Counted from the stretch's first letter, positions 1-7,501 are shown. The stretch is DNA of 10,105 nucleotides from Chitinophaga pinensis (GCA_945866165.1 CAMBGO010000066.1:1-10105); one strand, 5' to 3'. Made by a program: numbers and translations. The notes: generated by a model from the letters alone, not told the origin.

Positions 1-521
1 AAATTTGGGATGATATCTGTGATTCAATCTTGGTTAGTCAGGAAGCAAGCAATTGGTTTTCAGGTAAATTAAAAATGAAATTAAGGCTTGCTTACATGCC
101 GGCTTCAACAAAGAGACTTGTAGATACAAACTATGCAAAAGAAGATGAGGTTACAGGATTTTCAGATGGCTATCCAATATTACTTCTCGGTTCAGCATCA
201 CTTGAAGACTTGAATAAACGACTGGCCCAACCCATTGGTATGGATCGTTTTCGTCCGAATATTGTTTTTAGTGGAGGGATGGCATTTGATGAAGACTTAA
301 TGCATGAGATTACGATTAACAATGTTTTGATGCATGGCGTAAAGCTTTGCGCAAGGTGCATTATGACAACTACAAATCAACAAACAGCAGAGCGATCAAA
401 AGAACCATTGTATACCCTTTCCACTTATCGAAAAAAAGACAATAAGATTTACTTTGGGCAGAATGTACTTTCGAAATCTGAAGGTGTTATTCATATTGGA
501 AATGAAATTTCATATAAGTAG
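1..521 (+). CDS. MOSC-domain molybdenum-cofactor protein, mARC/YcbX-like (5' end outside window)
   Basis: The frame is open from base 3 and reads IWDDICDSILVSQEASNWFS before any start codon, so the gene begins left of the window; the TTG at 30 is not a credible start. About 172 residues are visible. They match the C-terminal MOSC part of the mARC/YcbX group: a WFS segment, the DGYPILLLGSASLEDLN block, RFRPNIVFSGG (substrate/cofactor domain core), then CARCIMTTTN, and the terminal FGQ...GVIHIGNEI stretch. In human mARC1 the second Cys of the equivalent C-x-R-C ligates molybdenum; here it is encoded at 357-359. Family members reduce N-hydroxylated compounds using molybdenum cofactor and a separate electron donor. 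The missing N-terminal part would be the MOSC_N beta-barrel. No ferredoxin domain, as in E. coli YcbX, follows at the C-terminus. Family call is firm; physiological substrate is unknown. Confidence 0.9.
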   Translation, partial: IWDDICDSILVSQEASNWFSGKLKMKLRLAYMPASTKRLVDTNYAKEDEVTGFSDGYPILLLGSASLEDLNKRLAQPIGMDRFRPNIVFSGGMAFDEDLMHEITINNVLMHGVKLCARCIMTTTNQQTAERSKEPLYTLSTYRKKDNKIYFGQNVLSKSEGVIHIGNEISYK

Positions 522-591
522 TGCATTATTGCCTTTTTGGAAAGGAAGGAAATGAACTTTGATAAAACATTGAGTTGTTGAAAAACTTGTT

Positions 592-622
592 TTTGAGGAG
601 CGTTTAATCTAAAATTTATTTG
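592..622 (+). promoter_or_regulatory. candidate Bacteroidota-type promoter for the dehydrogenase operon
   Basis: TTTG at 592-595 is followed after 19 bases by TTTATTTG at 615-622. This matches the Bacteroidota pattern TTTG-N17/23-TAnnTTTG with one mismatch (T for A at the second position of the -7 box). It lies 37 bases before the ATG at 660, a sensible leader length. The background is AT-rich, so a chance match is possible. Confidence 0.35.
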
Positions 623-659
623 ATCAGTTTTTCCTAACTTCAATACACAATCAAGTCAT

Positions 660-1190
660 ATGATACAACTATCACGCCGACAGGCGCTAAAACAATTTGC
701 TTTTGTTTCAGCGGGAATGGCCCTTATCCCTTCCTGTATGCAGGACCGAAGTAAGTCAACTTTACTGCTTAAGAAAATAAAAGTGAGTCCTGCTGATGAA
801 GCTATGTTGGCAGAACTCTGTGAAACGATCATCCCCAAGACAGATACACCCGGCGCCAAAGACCTTTCTGCCCATTTGTTTGTATTGATGATGATTGATG
901 AATGCAGTAATAAGGAAAATCAAGATGGATTTATAAATGGCATGAAAGCATTTAATGAATTTAATCAGCAAACAATCGCTAAGAATTTTTCAGATGCCAG
1001 TCAGGAAGAAAGAGTTACAGTGCTAAAAAAGATTTTACTTATAAAGGATGAAAAATCACCCGTTCTTACTTTTTTTAATGACTTGAAAAAGAGAACAATT
1101 CAAGCATATACATCATCAGAATTTTTTCTCACAAAAGTGCAGGTATATGAATTGATTCCTGGACGATACCATGGCTGTGTTTTAGCATAG
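660..1190 (+). CDS. gluconate 2-dehydrogenase subunit 3-like protein (small subunit of a GMC dehydrogenase)
   Basis: This 176-residue protein begins with a Tat-like signal: SRRQALKQ at residues 5-12, a hydrophobic stretch, then a lipobox-like IPSC ending at Cys26. The mature part carries the family's signature ETIIPKTDTPGA (55-66) and the near-terminal YELIPGRYHGCV (163-174). Proteins of this family (Pfam 'gluconate 2-dehydrogenase subunit 3', PF13618) are small partners of flavin-containing GMC dehydrogenases in the periplasm. The GMC partner follows 27 bases downstream and has no signal of its own, so this subunit probably carries the complex through the Tat system and may anchor it as a lipoprotein; that is inference from the known behaviour of related dehydrogenases. 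The ATG at 660 is chosen because it places the twin arginine near the N-terminus. Substrate cannot be read from the sequence. Confidence 0.88.
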   Translation: MIQLSRRQALKQFAFVSAGMALIPSCMQDRSKSTLLLKKIKVSPADEAMLAELCETIIPKTDTPGAKDLSAHLFVLMMIDECSNKENQDGFINGMKAFNEFNQQTIAKNFSDASQEERVTVLKKILLIKDEKSPVLTFFNDLKKRTIQAYTSSEFFLTKVQVYELIPGRYHGCVLA

Positions 1191-1217
1191 TTTCAAAAAA
1201 AATAAAATAATTTTATA

Positions 1218-2909
1218 ATGACAGATAAGAATACATTTGATGCAATCGTTATAGGATCCGGAATGAGTGGTGGCTGGGCTGCAAAAGAATTTACTGAAAA
1301 GGGATTAAAAACATTGTTGCTTGAAAGAGGTCCTGAAGTGAAACACCTGCGTGATTATCCTACAACCAATATGATGCCTTGGGAGTTTCCGCATCGCAAT
1401 GAAGTTACACAAGAAATAAAAGACGCCAATCCTGTTATAAGCAAGTGCTATGCTTTCAAGGAAGACGCCATGCATTTTTTTGTGAAAGACAACGAGCATC
1501 CTTATGTGCAGGAAAAGCCTTTTGATTGGATCAGGGGATACCAAACTGGTGGTAAGTCATTAATGTGGGCCAGGCAAACGCAGCGATGGAGTGAATTTGA
1601 TTTTGAAGGCCCTGCACGTGATGGGTTTGCTGTTGATTGGCCAATTCGCTATAAAGACATGGCACCATGGTATAGCTACGTTGAAAAATTTGCAGGAATA
1701 TCTGGCAATAGGGATAATGTAGCAACATTGCCTGATGGAGAATTTCTTCCAGCACTGGAATTGAGTTGCGTTGAAAACTATTTTAGTGATGTAGTGAAAA
1801 AAAATTATGCCGACAGACATGTTATTTATGCAAGGTGTGCACATATAACTTCGCCACAACAAATCCACTTAGACCAAGGACGTGCTAAGTGCCAGAACAG
1901 AACCCTCTGTCAGCGTGGATGCCCATTTGGAGGCTATTTCAGCTCCAATTCATCAACCATCCCATGGGCTGAAAAGACAGGAAACCTTACAATGATTTCA
2001 AACTCGGTTGTGCATTCAGTGATCTATGATGAGAAAGCTGGCAAAGCTACTGGAGTTCGGGTGATAGATGCTAAAACAAAACAATCCACTGAATACTTTG
2101 CTAAAGTAATTTTTGTAAATGCTGCAGCCATCAATACAAATCTTATTTTATTGAATTCAACTTCTTCAAGATTTCCAAACGGACTAGGTAACGATAGTGG
2201 GGTGCTTGGTAAATATTTTGCTTTTCATAATTACCGAGCGAGAATTTCCGGTACCTATGAAGGGTTTATGGATAAAAAAACGGATGGTCGATCGCCTACT
2301 AGTGCATACATTCCCCGATTTAGAAATGTTCTAAAACAAGAAACCGATTTTCTTCGTGGGTATGCTTCAGGATTTTCTGCTGGTAGGTATGTAGATAGAG
2401 ACACAAATGGATTTGGAGAAGAATTAAAATCAAATTTGGGTAAGAAGGAAATGGGCTTGTGGCGTGTAGGTTCTCACATGATGGGAGAGACCATTCCAAA
2501 GGAATCGAATTTTCTTGCGCTTGATACAGATAAGAAAGATGAATGGGGGATGCCTTTGATTAAGATCAATGTTGATTATGATGCCAATGATGATAAGATG
2601 GTGAAGGATTATCATGAGCAACTCACTGAAATGTTTACCAAAGCAGGATTCCAGGATATCAAAACAACTGATTCTCATCAGCCTCCTGGATTGGATATCC
2701 ATGAAATGGGTGGTGTTAGAATGGGTAATGATCCCAAAACTTCTATGCTAAACAAATGGAATCAGTTGCATGCTTGTAAAAATGTATTTGTTACCGATGG
2801 ATCTTGTATGACTTCCACTTCAACACAAAATCCATCACTTACTTATATGGCATTCGCAGCACGTGCTGCTGATTATGCATTTTCGCAGTTAAAAAAAGGG
2901 GAGTTATAA
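1218..2909 (+). CDS. GMC-family FAD-dependent oxidoreductase (dehydrogenase large subunit)
   Basis: The protein has 563 residues. The N-terminus contains the FAD-binding Rossmann motif G-x-G-x-x-G-G at residues 13-19 (IGSGMSGG), followed by LLERG (an acidic residue ending strand 2). The C-terminal GMC domain shows the catalytic pair: His495 in HEMGG and Asn538 in TQNPSLTYMA, preceded by VFVTDGS. A Cys cluster lies at 225, 231 and 235 (C-x5-C-x3-C), as seen in related gluconate/sorbose-type membrane dehydrogenases. There is no signal peptide, which fits export together with the Tat-signal subunit encoded just upstream. It would oxidise a sugar, polyol or sugar acid in the periplasm and pass electrons to the respiratory chain. 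The usual third partner, a cytochrome c subunit, is not encoded here. Oxidase activity rather than dehydrogenase activity cannot be excluded. Confidence 0.92.
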   Translation: MTDKNTFDAIVIGSGMSGGWAAKEFTEKGLKTLLLERGPEVKHLRDYPTTNMMPWEFPHRNEVTQEIKDANPVISKCYAFKEDAMHFFVKDNEHPYVQEKPFDWIRGYQTGGKSLMWARQTQRWSEFDFEGPARDGFAVDWPIRYKDMAPWYSYVEKFAGISGNRDNVATLPDGEFLPALELSCVENYFSDVVKKNYADRHVIYARCAHITSPQQIHLDQGRAKCQNRTLCQRGCPFGGYFSSNSSTIPWAEKTGNLTMISNSVVHSVIYDEKAGKATGVRVIDAKTKQSTEYFAKVIFVNAAAINTNLILLNSTSSRFPNGLGNDSGVLGKYFAFHNYRARISGTYEGFMDKKTDGRSPTSAYIPRFRNVLKQETDFLRGYASGFSAGRYVDRDTNGFGEELKSNLGKKEMGLWRVGSHMMGETIPKESNFLALDTDKKDEWGMPLIKINVDYDANDDKMVKDYHEQLTEMFTKAGFQDIKTTDSHQPPGLDIHEMGGVRMGNDPKTSMLNKWNQLHACKNVFVTDGSCMTSTSTQNPSLTYMAFAARAADYAFSQLKKGEL

Positions 2910-2941
2910 ACAAGTGGTACCTTTATTTTAAATCAACACCT

Positions 2942-3718
2942 ATGTCTCCTAAAATAAACGCCACCTTAAATATTATTGCATTGATTTTTGTTTTGATGAT
3001 GAATGCATTGGCGAATATTTTACCAATCAATGGATTCAATACCGGACAAATATCAGGTTTCTATCCAAATTATTTTGTGCCTGCAGGATTCACGTTCAGT
3101 ATCTGGAGTGTCATTTATATTATGCTTATTGGCTTTGTTATATGCAGTGTTGCTGCAATAGGAAGTAAAATGGACATAAACTCAAAAGACGTAATTGAAA
3201 AAGCCAGTCCCTTGTTTCAACTTACCTGTCTTTTAAATGGTAGTTGGATTCTTCTATGGCACAATTTGTTTCTCATGGCGTCACTGCTGGTTATGATTTT
3301 TTTTCTTATCACGTTAATTCTTTTATATAACCGTATAAGCGAATTCAAATATAAATTGAGTCCCTTTATGCGTTTTTGGGTATATCATACCTTTATAGTT
3401 TACCTCGGCTGGATCTCTGTTGCAACAATTGCCAATGCCACAGCACTTTTTGTTGGCATTGGATGGCAGGGAAATCCACTGGAGCCACAGAGCTGGAGCA
3501 TGTTGATGATTATTATTGCCCTTTTGTTGGGCGTCTTTTTGGTAGGAGCAAAAAAGGAACCTTCTTATGGTTATGTGTTGAGCTGGGCTTTCTTTGGGAT
3601 ATATGCAAGTCAAATGGATCAGTCGAGGACCGTTGGCATTACTGCAGGACTATCTGTATCAATACTATTGGCCCTTACCTTTACTATTCTAATTAAAAGC
3701 AGAAAAGCAAACGCGTAG
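2942..3718 (+). CDS. TspO/MBR-like tryptophan-rich integral membrane protein
   Basis: A 258-residue protein that is almost entirely hydrophobic, with about seven or eight predicted helices (roughly 9-29, 50-73, 91-110, 112-130, 147-170, 184-203, 210-223 and 231-251). The block VPAGFTFSIWSVIYI (46-60) and YLGWISVATIANA (154-166) are typical of the 'tryptophan-rich sensory protein' relatives of TspO that are longer than classical five-helix TspO. Tryptophans occur at 55, 102, 106, 146, 157, 175, 185 and 215. It starts 32 bases after the GMC gene and probably shares its transcript, but a functional link is not evident; a role as a membrane sensor or transporter of small lipophilic molecules is only suggested by TspO itself. 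No cytoplasmic domain is attached. Confidence 0.82.
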   Translation: MSPKINATLNIIALIFVLMMNALANILPINGFNTGQISGFYPNYFVPAGFTFSIWSVIYIMLIGFVICSVAAIGSKMDINSKDVIEKASPLFQLTCLLNGSWILLWHNLFLMASLLVMIFFLITLILLYNRISEFKYKLSPFMRFWVYHTFIVYLGWISVATIANATALFVGIGWQGNPLEPQSWSMLMIIIALLLGVFLVGAKKEPSYGYVLSWAFFGIYASQMDQSRTVGITAGLSVSILLALTFTILIKSRKANA

Positions 3719-3741
3719 AAGCGTTCGTTTTGTTATTTTTG
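3710..3741 (+). terminator. weak intrinsic terminator after the TspO-like gene
   Basis: AACGC (3710-3714) and GCGTT (3721-3725) can form a 5-bp stem with a six-base loop that contains the TAG stop codon. A T-rich tract runs from 3727 to 3741. The stem is short, so termination may be partial. It separates the dehydrogenase unit from the DUF4254-GT9 unit. Confidence 0.4.
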
Positions 3742-3748
3742 TTTCATT

Positions 3749-4357
3749 ATGATAAGTAAGATATGTAATGAAGTTTTTTTGCAAAGCGTAAAGGATTATC
3801 ACATTTTAAATGATGTGGATGCCATCATGAAAAATCCTTTTGACCAAAGCGACCTGCAACACTTATTCTACTGGAAAAATTATATCGACACCGTGCAATG
3901 GCATCTTGAAGACATTGTAAGAGACCCGCAAATAGAGCCTGTTAAAGGGTTGGAATTGAAAAGACGAATTGACCGATCAAATCAAGAACGAACTGATTTG
4001 GTAGAAAAGATAGACGATTATTTTCTCAATTTATATGCAACTGTTCAATTGCTGCCAAGTGCAACTATCAATACGGAGAGCCCAGCATGGGCCATCGATC
4101 GCCTTTCCATCTTGATATTGAAAATATTTCACATGCAAGAAGAGGTTAATAGGCAAGATGCGAGCGATGAACACCGCAATAAGTGTTCAGTAAAATTAGA
4201 AGTATTACAAATGCAGCAGCTAGACCTTTCATGTTCTATTGATGAATTAATTTCAGATATATCATCCGGAAGAAAAGAAATGAAGGTTTATCGCCAAATG
4301 AAGATGTACAACGACCCATCGCTTAATCCTGTTCTTTATAACCTAAAGGGAAAATGA
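3749..4357 (+). CDS. DUF4254 family protein
   Basis: A soluble, mostly helical protein of 202 residues with no signal peptide. Recognisable DUF4254 (PF14063) blocks are the N-terminal VKDYH region (14-18), VQWHLEDIVRDP (49-60), ELKRRIDRSNQERTDLVEKID (69-89) and TESPAWAIDRLSILILKIFHM (109-129). The molecular function of the family is not established. In Bacteroidota it is regularly found beside a family 9 glycosyltransferase, and here its stop codon overlaps the start of such a gene (ATGA), implying translational coupling and a shared task in surface-glycan synthesis; that role is inference. The ATG at 3749 fits the normal family N-terminus. The leader from the preceding gene is only 30 bases. 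Confidence 0.88.
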   Translation: MISKICNEVFLQSVKDYHILNDVDAIMKNPFDQSDLQHLFYWKNYIDTVQWHLEDIVRDPQIEPVKGLELKRRIDRSNQERTDLVEKIDDYFLNLYATVQLLPSATINTESPAWAIDRLSILILKIFHMQEEVNRQDASDEHRNKCSVKLEVLQMQQLDLSCSIDELISDISSGRKEMKVYRQMKMYNDPSLNPVLYNLKGK

Positions 4358-5397
4358 AAGACGATATAGCAAGGGAAAAAATATTGGTAATTCGTTTTTC
4401 TGCGCTTGGCGATGTTGCCATGACAGTCCCTGTGGTAAAAGCTTTTTTAACTCAGTACCCAAATAAGGAATTGCTAATGTTGAGTGATAAAAAATTAGCT
4501 GACCTTTTTGTTGGAATTGACCGGCTCGAGTTTATCAGCGCAGACTTACAGGGAGACCACAAAGGTATTTTTGGTATTATAAAGCTGTTTGATTCCATCA
4601 GAAAAAAATACAGCTTTCATTTGGTCGCCGATTTGCACGGCGTATTGAGAACACATTTATTGAGAATTCTTTTTAGGCTTTTTGGCAAAAGCACCGCGGT
4701 TATTGATAAAGGGCGCATTGATAAGTACGCCTTGACGCGCCGAGAAAATAAAATATTCAGGCCATTAACACATGCTACTGACCGTTACATCAATGTTTTC
4801 TTTCAATTGGGTTTTAAAGTGGAGGGAATAAAGGAGAAATTACGTCATGTTATTACTGAGAATAAATTGATTGATAAGTCAAGTTTAACGCGTAAGAAAA
4901 AAATTTGCTTTGCTCCATTTGCAAAGCATGATGCAAAAATGTATTCGCTTGATAATTTCAAGGAAGTAATAAAATATTTTGATGGTGGTGGGTATGATTT
5001 ATATCTATTTGGAGGGCGAGGAGCTGAAAGTCTAATACTGGATGATTGGCGAAAGCAATTTCATTATGTTATTAAACCATCAGTGCAAACTGATTTACAA
5101 TCCGAATTGAAAATTATGATGGATCTCGACTTAATGGTAACAATGGATTCAGCCAATATGCACCTGGCATCGTTGGTTGGGGTGCCTGTTGTTAGTATTT
5201 GGGGAGCAACGCATTCTTTTGCCGGATTTTATGGGTATAATCAAAATCCATTGAATGCAGTCCAGGTAAATCTTTCATGCAGACCATGTTCTGTTTTTGG
5301 AAACAAAGCTTGTTGGCGCGGAGACAATGCTTGTATGAAAGAAATCACGCCTGCAATGGTAATAGAAAAAATAGAGGCGGTGTTGAGTGGGTTATGA
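4354..5397 (+). CDS. glycosyltransferase family 9 (heptosyltransferase-like) protein
   Basis: The 347-residue protein has the GT9/ADP-heptose:LPS heptosyltransferase layout with a GT-B fold. Residues 10-28 (ILVIRFSALGD followed by VAMTVPVV) form the N-terminal Rossmann start with the conserved GD. VADLHGVLRTH lies at 91-101, and APFAKHDAKMYSLDNFKEVI (187-206) opens the C-terminal donor-binding domain. MVTMDSANMHLASLVGVPVV (261-280) is the conserved D-S-x-x-x-H-L motif (Asp265, His270), followed by SIWGATH. Four cysteines near the end (309, 312, 320, 327) are common in GT9 proteins. It is likely cytoplasmic or membrane-peripheral and adds a sugar, often heptose, to lipopolysaccharide core or another surface glycan. 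It starts inside the stop codon of the DUF4254 gene. The exact donor and acceptor cannot be told from sequence. Confidence 0.9.
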   Translation: MKDDIAREKILVIRFSALGDVAMTVPVVKAFLTQYPNKELLMLSDKKLADLFVGIDRLEFISADLQGDHKGIFGIIKLFDSIRKKYSFHLVADLHGVLRTHLLRILFRLFGKSTAVIDKGRIDKYALTRRENKIFRPLTHATDRYINVFFQLGFKVEGIKEKLRHVITENKLIDKSSLTRKKKICFAPFAKHDAKMYSLDNFKEVIKYFDGGGYDLYLFGGRGAESLILDDWRKQFHYVIKPSVQTDLQSELKIMMDLDLMVTMDSANMHLASLVGVPVVSIWGATHSFAGFYGYNQNPLNAVQVNLSCRPCSVFGNKACWRGDNACMKEITPAMVIEKIEAVLSGL

Positions 5398-5470
5398 GTT
5401 GTCAGTTATCTGTATTCTGATTTCTGACGTCTGATGTCTGATTTCTGTCAATAGTTAATAACAGACAACT
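5397..5470 (+). terminator. large stem-loop terminator between convergent genes
   Basis: AGTTGTC-A-GTTAT (5397-5409) pairs with ATAAC-A-GACAACT (5458-5470): 12 base pairs and one A-A mismatch. The 48-base loop is mostly the heptamer array. The right arm is followed by TTATTTTACATTT, so termination would favour the plus-strand GT9 transcript. The element fills the entire gap between GT9 and the Rieske gene; the minus-strand direction lacks a T-tract. Confidence 0.5.
5410..5451. repeat. six-unit 7-bp tandem repeat (CTGATnT-like)
   Basis: Six consecutive heptamers, each beginning CTG: CTGTATT, CTGATTT, CTGACGT, CTGATGT, CTGATTT, CTGTCAA. Five of the six end in T. The array begins at the first loop base of the stem-loop at 5397-5470. 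It is non-coding in all likelihood, lying between two convergent stop codons. Confidence 0.85.
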
Positions 5471-5926
5471 TTATTTTACATTTAGATTGTCTCCAACAAT
5501 TTCTATGGTTTTCTTTTCCAGTGCATTTCCTGCAGGACCATTGATCACTGAACCACTGATTGTAAAATTGGAACCGTGCGCAGAACAATTGAAGCTGTTG
5601 GAGTTTTTTATAAACGTCACATTGGCCCCTGCGTGCGGACATGCGCTATTGAAGGCAACGAAGCTTGAAGTCAGGTTTCCAGATGTGGTTCTTACTACAA
5701 TAACCCCATTGTTGAGAATGAAATCGTTTATTTCACGGAGCTGAGTTGCTAGGTTGATTGTGAGCAGTACTGCAGAACCCGATGGCGGATTATTGGGGTT
5801 ATTATTGTTGTTGTTATTACTCCCGGGATTATTTCCTTCTTCTTTTGAACAGGCGTTCATCATACAGGCAACGCAAGTAAGCGTTAGTCCACCTGTTAGT
5901 TGATTGATAAATATTTTTCGATTCAT
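5471..5926 (-). CDS. Rieske [2Fe-2S] domain lipoprotein
   Basis: A 151-residue protein with a hydrophobic N-terminus and lipobox-like MNAC ending at Cys26, followed by acidic residues, so it is probably an exported lipoprotein. Residues 31-50 are an Asn/Pro/Gly-rich linker including seven Asn in a row (37-43). The Rieske domain follows, with both cluster-binding motifs: Cys96-Pro-His98 and Cys114-x-x-His117, 15 residues apart. This is the C-x-H...C-x-x-H pattern of Rieske ferredoxins, but shorter than cytochrome bc1 Rieske proteins and with no partner oxygenase or cytochrome b gene nearby. It presumably transfers single electrons in the periplasm or at a membrane surface; partner unknown. It is transcribed toward the GT9 gene and starts 132 bases after the upstream membrane-protein gene on the same strand. 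Confidence 0.9.
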   Translation of the reverse strand: MNRKIFINQLTGGLTLTCVACMMNACSKEEGNNPGSNNNNNNNPNNPPSGSAVLLTINLATQLREINDFILNNGVIVVRTTSGNLTSSFVAFNSACPHAGANVTFIKNSNSFNCSAHGSNFTISGSVINGPAGNALEKKTIEIVGDNLNVK

Positions 5927-5962
5927 ACCTTACAAACAATGTTACTTCTCTTTTTGTTTGCT

Positions 5963-5994
5963 AAAAAACTATTTTATTCATAAATAGTTGGTTT
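5963..5994 (-). terminator. possible AT-rich terminator downstream of the 480-residue membrane protein gene
   Basis: A perfect 8-bp inverted repeat, AACTATTT (5967-5974) and AAATAGTT (5982-5989), with a 7-base loop. Read on the minus strand, the stem runs into a continuous T-tract (complement of A's at 5963-5968). The stem has only one G-C pair, so the hairpin is weak; it could also act in the plus direction, where GGTTTTTT follows. Confidence 0.35.
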
Positions 5995-6058
5995 TTTGTT
6001 GTAGAAATTTATAGCGAGTATAAATGATAATTTATATTAATGTTTATTAGAAATCTCA

Positions 6059-7501
6059 TTATTCTATAATTCTTTTTACCAGATCCATAAACTCCGGTTG
6101 GATAAAGTATTCAAAACTTCTCTTGTCAAATTCAGAGCGCTGTTTTTCTATTACCAGTTTCTTGTTCTTGGTTAAAATCGACAGCTTTTCATTTATAGAG
6201 ATGATTAAATCACTGCGAAGTCTTTTTTGAATTTCGGGAGAACGTTGTGCGGCTCCAATTACCTTATTTATCTCTTCAATGCTTGTAAGTCTTTCTTCAG
6301 AAGATTGTTTAAAGATGAATGAAAGAAGATTGCGTTCTCTCTCTTCAAGCAATTCAATTATTTTTGAGGATCGAAATGTTATTTGATTATCTATCTCATT
6401 TTTATCTTCTTTCAAACTATTTTTTTTATTTCTCATCCCATATCCCATCGAGGTTATCAAGGATGTTGCCCTTCCTTTTCCAAACAATAGAATGAGTAGA
6501 AAGATAATTATTACAATAAGTACCAGAATGATCATGTTGTACTTATTAATAGCAGTTGCTTTTGAAATTGACTCTATAGGTTTATAAAATATTTCTTTAT
6601 CTTTTATGAGATCTCTTTCTGCTATTTTTATTGAATCAATTTTATTATAGTAATTTCCAATATATAGCATTGAGTCAACGAAAAATGAAATCGAAAAATC
6701 ATTACTCCTGGTAGCATTTTCTTTTAATGCCCGTAGTTCATCTTTTTTTGATGTGCTTAATTGATATGTAATATTTTTTTTGACATCAATTATTGTTCCA
6801 TTATTTGCGATCACTCCCCATGGCGTAGTTCCCAGAAAGGCATAGGTATCATTTTTTAGTTGTCCAATTGTGTCATAAATGCCTGTGCGAATATCTAGAC
6901 TAAAAAGCATATCCTTATATGGGACGTATGAATATGGATCAATGATTGCTTGATGACTAAAATTAATTCCTTGGATATACAGTTTCTTTTCTAAAGTATC
7001 TAGGTAGTAGAAATTATCGTTTCCATTATCCATTTTTCTGCTGAAGTACAATGGATCTGATGTAGGAATGTGGTTCCATTCTTTACTGATAGGATTAAAA
7101 AAGCGTAGGATTCCGTTGGTTATCCAAAATCCGTTTCCGCCAAAAGAGTAGAAGGCAGTATCTAAGCAGAAGTTGATAGCTCCAAAATTATAGCCTATAA
7201 AATAGGTAGAATCCAATCGGGTCCATTTAAAGCCTCCAATGGTTTTATCCAGCCTATACAATCTTCCAGTACCATTCATTTGAATAAAGACATAATCCTT
7301 GGTTTTCAGGATGGATTGGTGCGCATTCTTGAAGTTTTCTGGAAGATCGGGAATTGAGAGTAGGTGTTCAGCATTCAGGGAATAAGTAATCACAGACTTC
7401 TTAATTGAGGCCAATTTCTCAATAATTGGGGGTAGGTTTTTAACCTGGGCAATTGGTCCGGTACCAAAAATCAGTCCTAGGAGAATTAGTCTTAGTTGCA
7501 T
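6059..7501 (-). CDS. uncharacterised single-pass membrane protein: propeller-like ectodomain and cytoplasmic winged-helix-like tail
   Basis: I do not recognise a named family over the full length. The 480 residues show a signal peptide (about 1-19), a beta-rich exported region (about 40-300) with one kelch-like element (FGGNGFWITNGILRF, 120-134, then EW at 141-142), a transmembrane helix at about 322-340, and a charged cytoplasmic tail. The tail (378-465) has LLEERERNLLSFI, LTSIEEINKVIGA, QKRLRSDLIISIN and EKQRSEFDKRSFEY, a pattern I associate with C-terminal winged-helix-like domains of Bacteroidota membrane proteins. This suggests a transmembrane one-component sensor that could bind DNA from the membrane; that is inference. 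No histidine-kinase residues are visible. A perfect palindrome (7496-7514) overlaps the ATG. The start is supported by the signal peptide beginning at residue 1. Confidence 0.75.
   Translation of the reverse strand: MQLRLILLGLIFGTGPIAQVKNLPPIIEKLASIKKSVITYSLNAEHLLSIPDLPENFKNAHQSILKTKDYVFIQMNGTGRLYRLDKTIGGFKWTRLDSTYFIGYNFGAINFCLDTAFYSFGGNGFWITNGILRFFNPISKEWNHIPTSDPLYFSRKMDNGNDNFYYLDTLEKKLYIQGINFSHQAIIDPYSYVPYKDMLFSLDIRTGIYDTIGQLKNDTYAFLGTTPWGVIANNGTIIDVKKNITYQLSTSKKDELRALKENATRSNDFSISFFVDSMLYIGNYYNKIDSIKIAERDLIKDKEIFYKPIESISKATAINKYNMIILVLIVIIIFLLILLFGKGRATSLITSMGYGMRNKKNSLKEDKNEIDNQITFRSSKIIELLEERERNLLSFIFKQSSEERLTSIEEINKVIGAAQRSPEIQKRLRSDLIISINEKLSILTKNKKLVIEKQRSEFDKRSFEYFIQPEFMDLVKRIIE

Noticed and set aside
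30..32. TTG as start of the MOSC gene
   Set aside because: The frame is open to base 3 and the upstream residues (IWDDICDSI) fit the family, so the gene is cut by the window edge.
532..545. CCTTT / AAAGG hairpin after the MOSC gene as terminator
   Set aside because: Five-bp stem followed by purines rather than a T-tract.
3376..3696. Open frame of 106 codons overlapping the TspO-like gene
   Set aside because: Out-of-frame shadow of a well-supported membrane protein gene; composition (Cys/Trp-rich) is not protein-like.
3734..3741. TATTTTTG, a perfect TAnnTTTG match before the DUF4254 gene
   Set aside because: It lies in the T-tract of a probable terminator, has no TTTG upstream, and is only seven bases from the ATG, which would make the transcript essentially leaderless.
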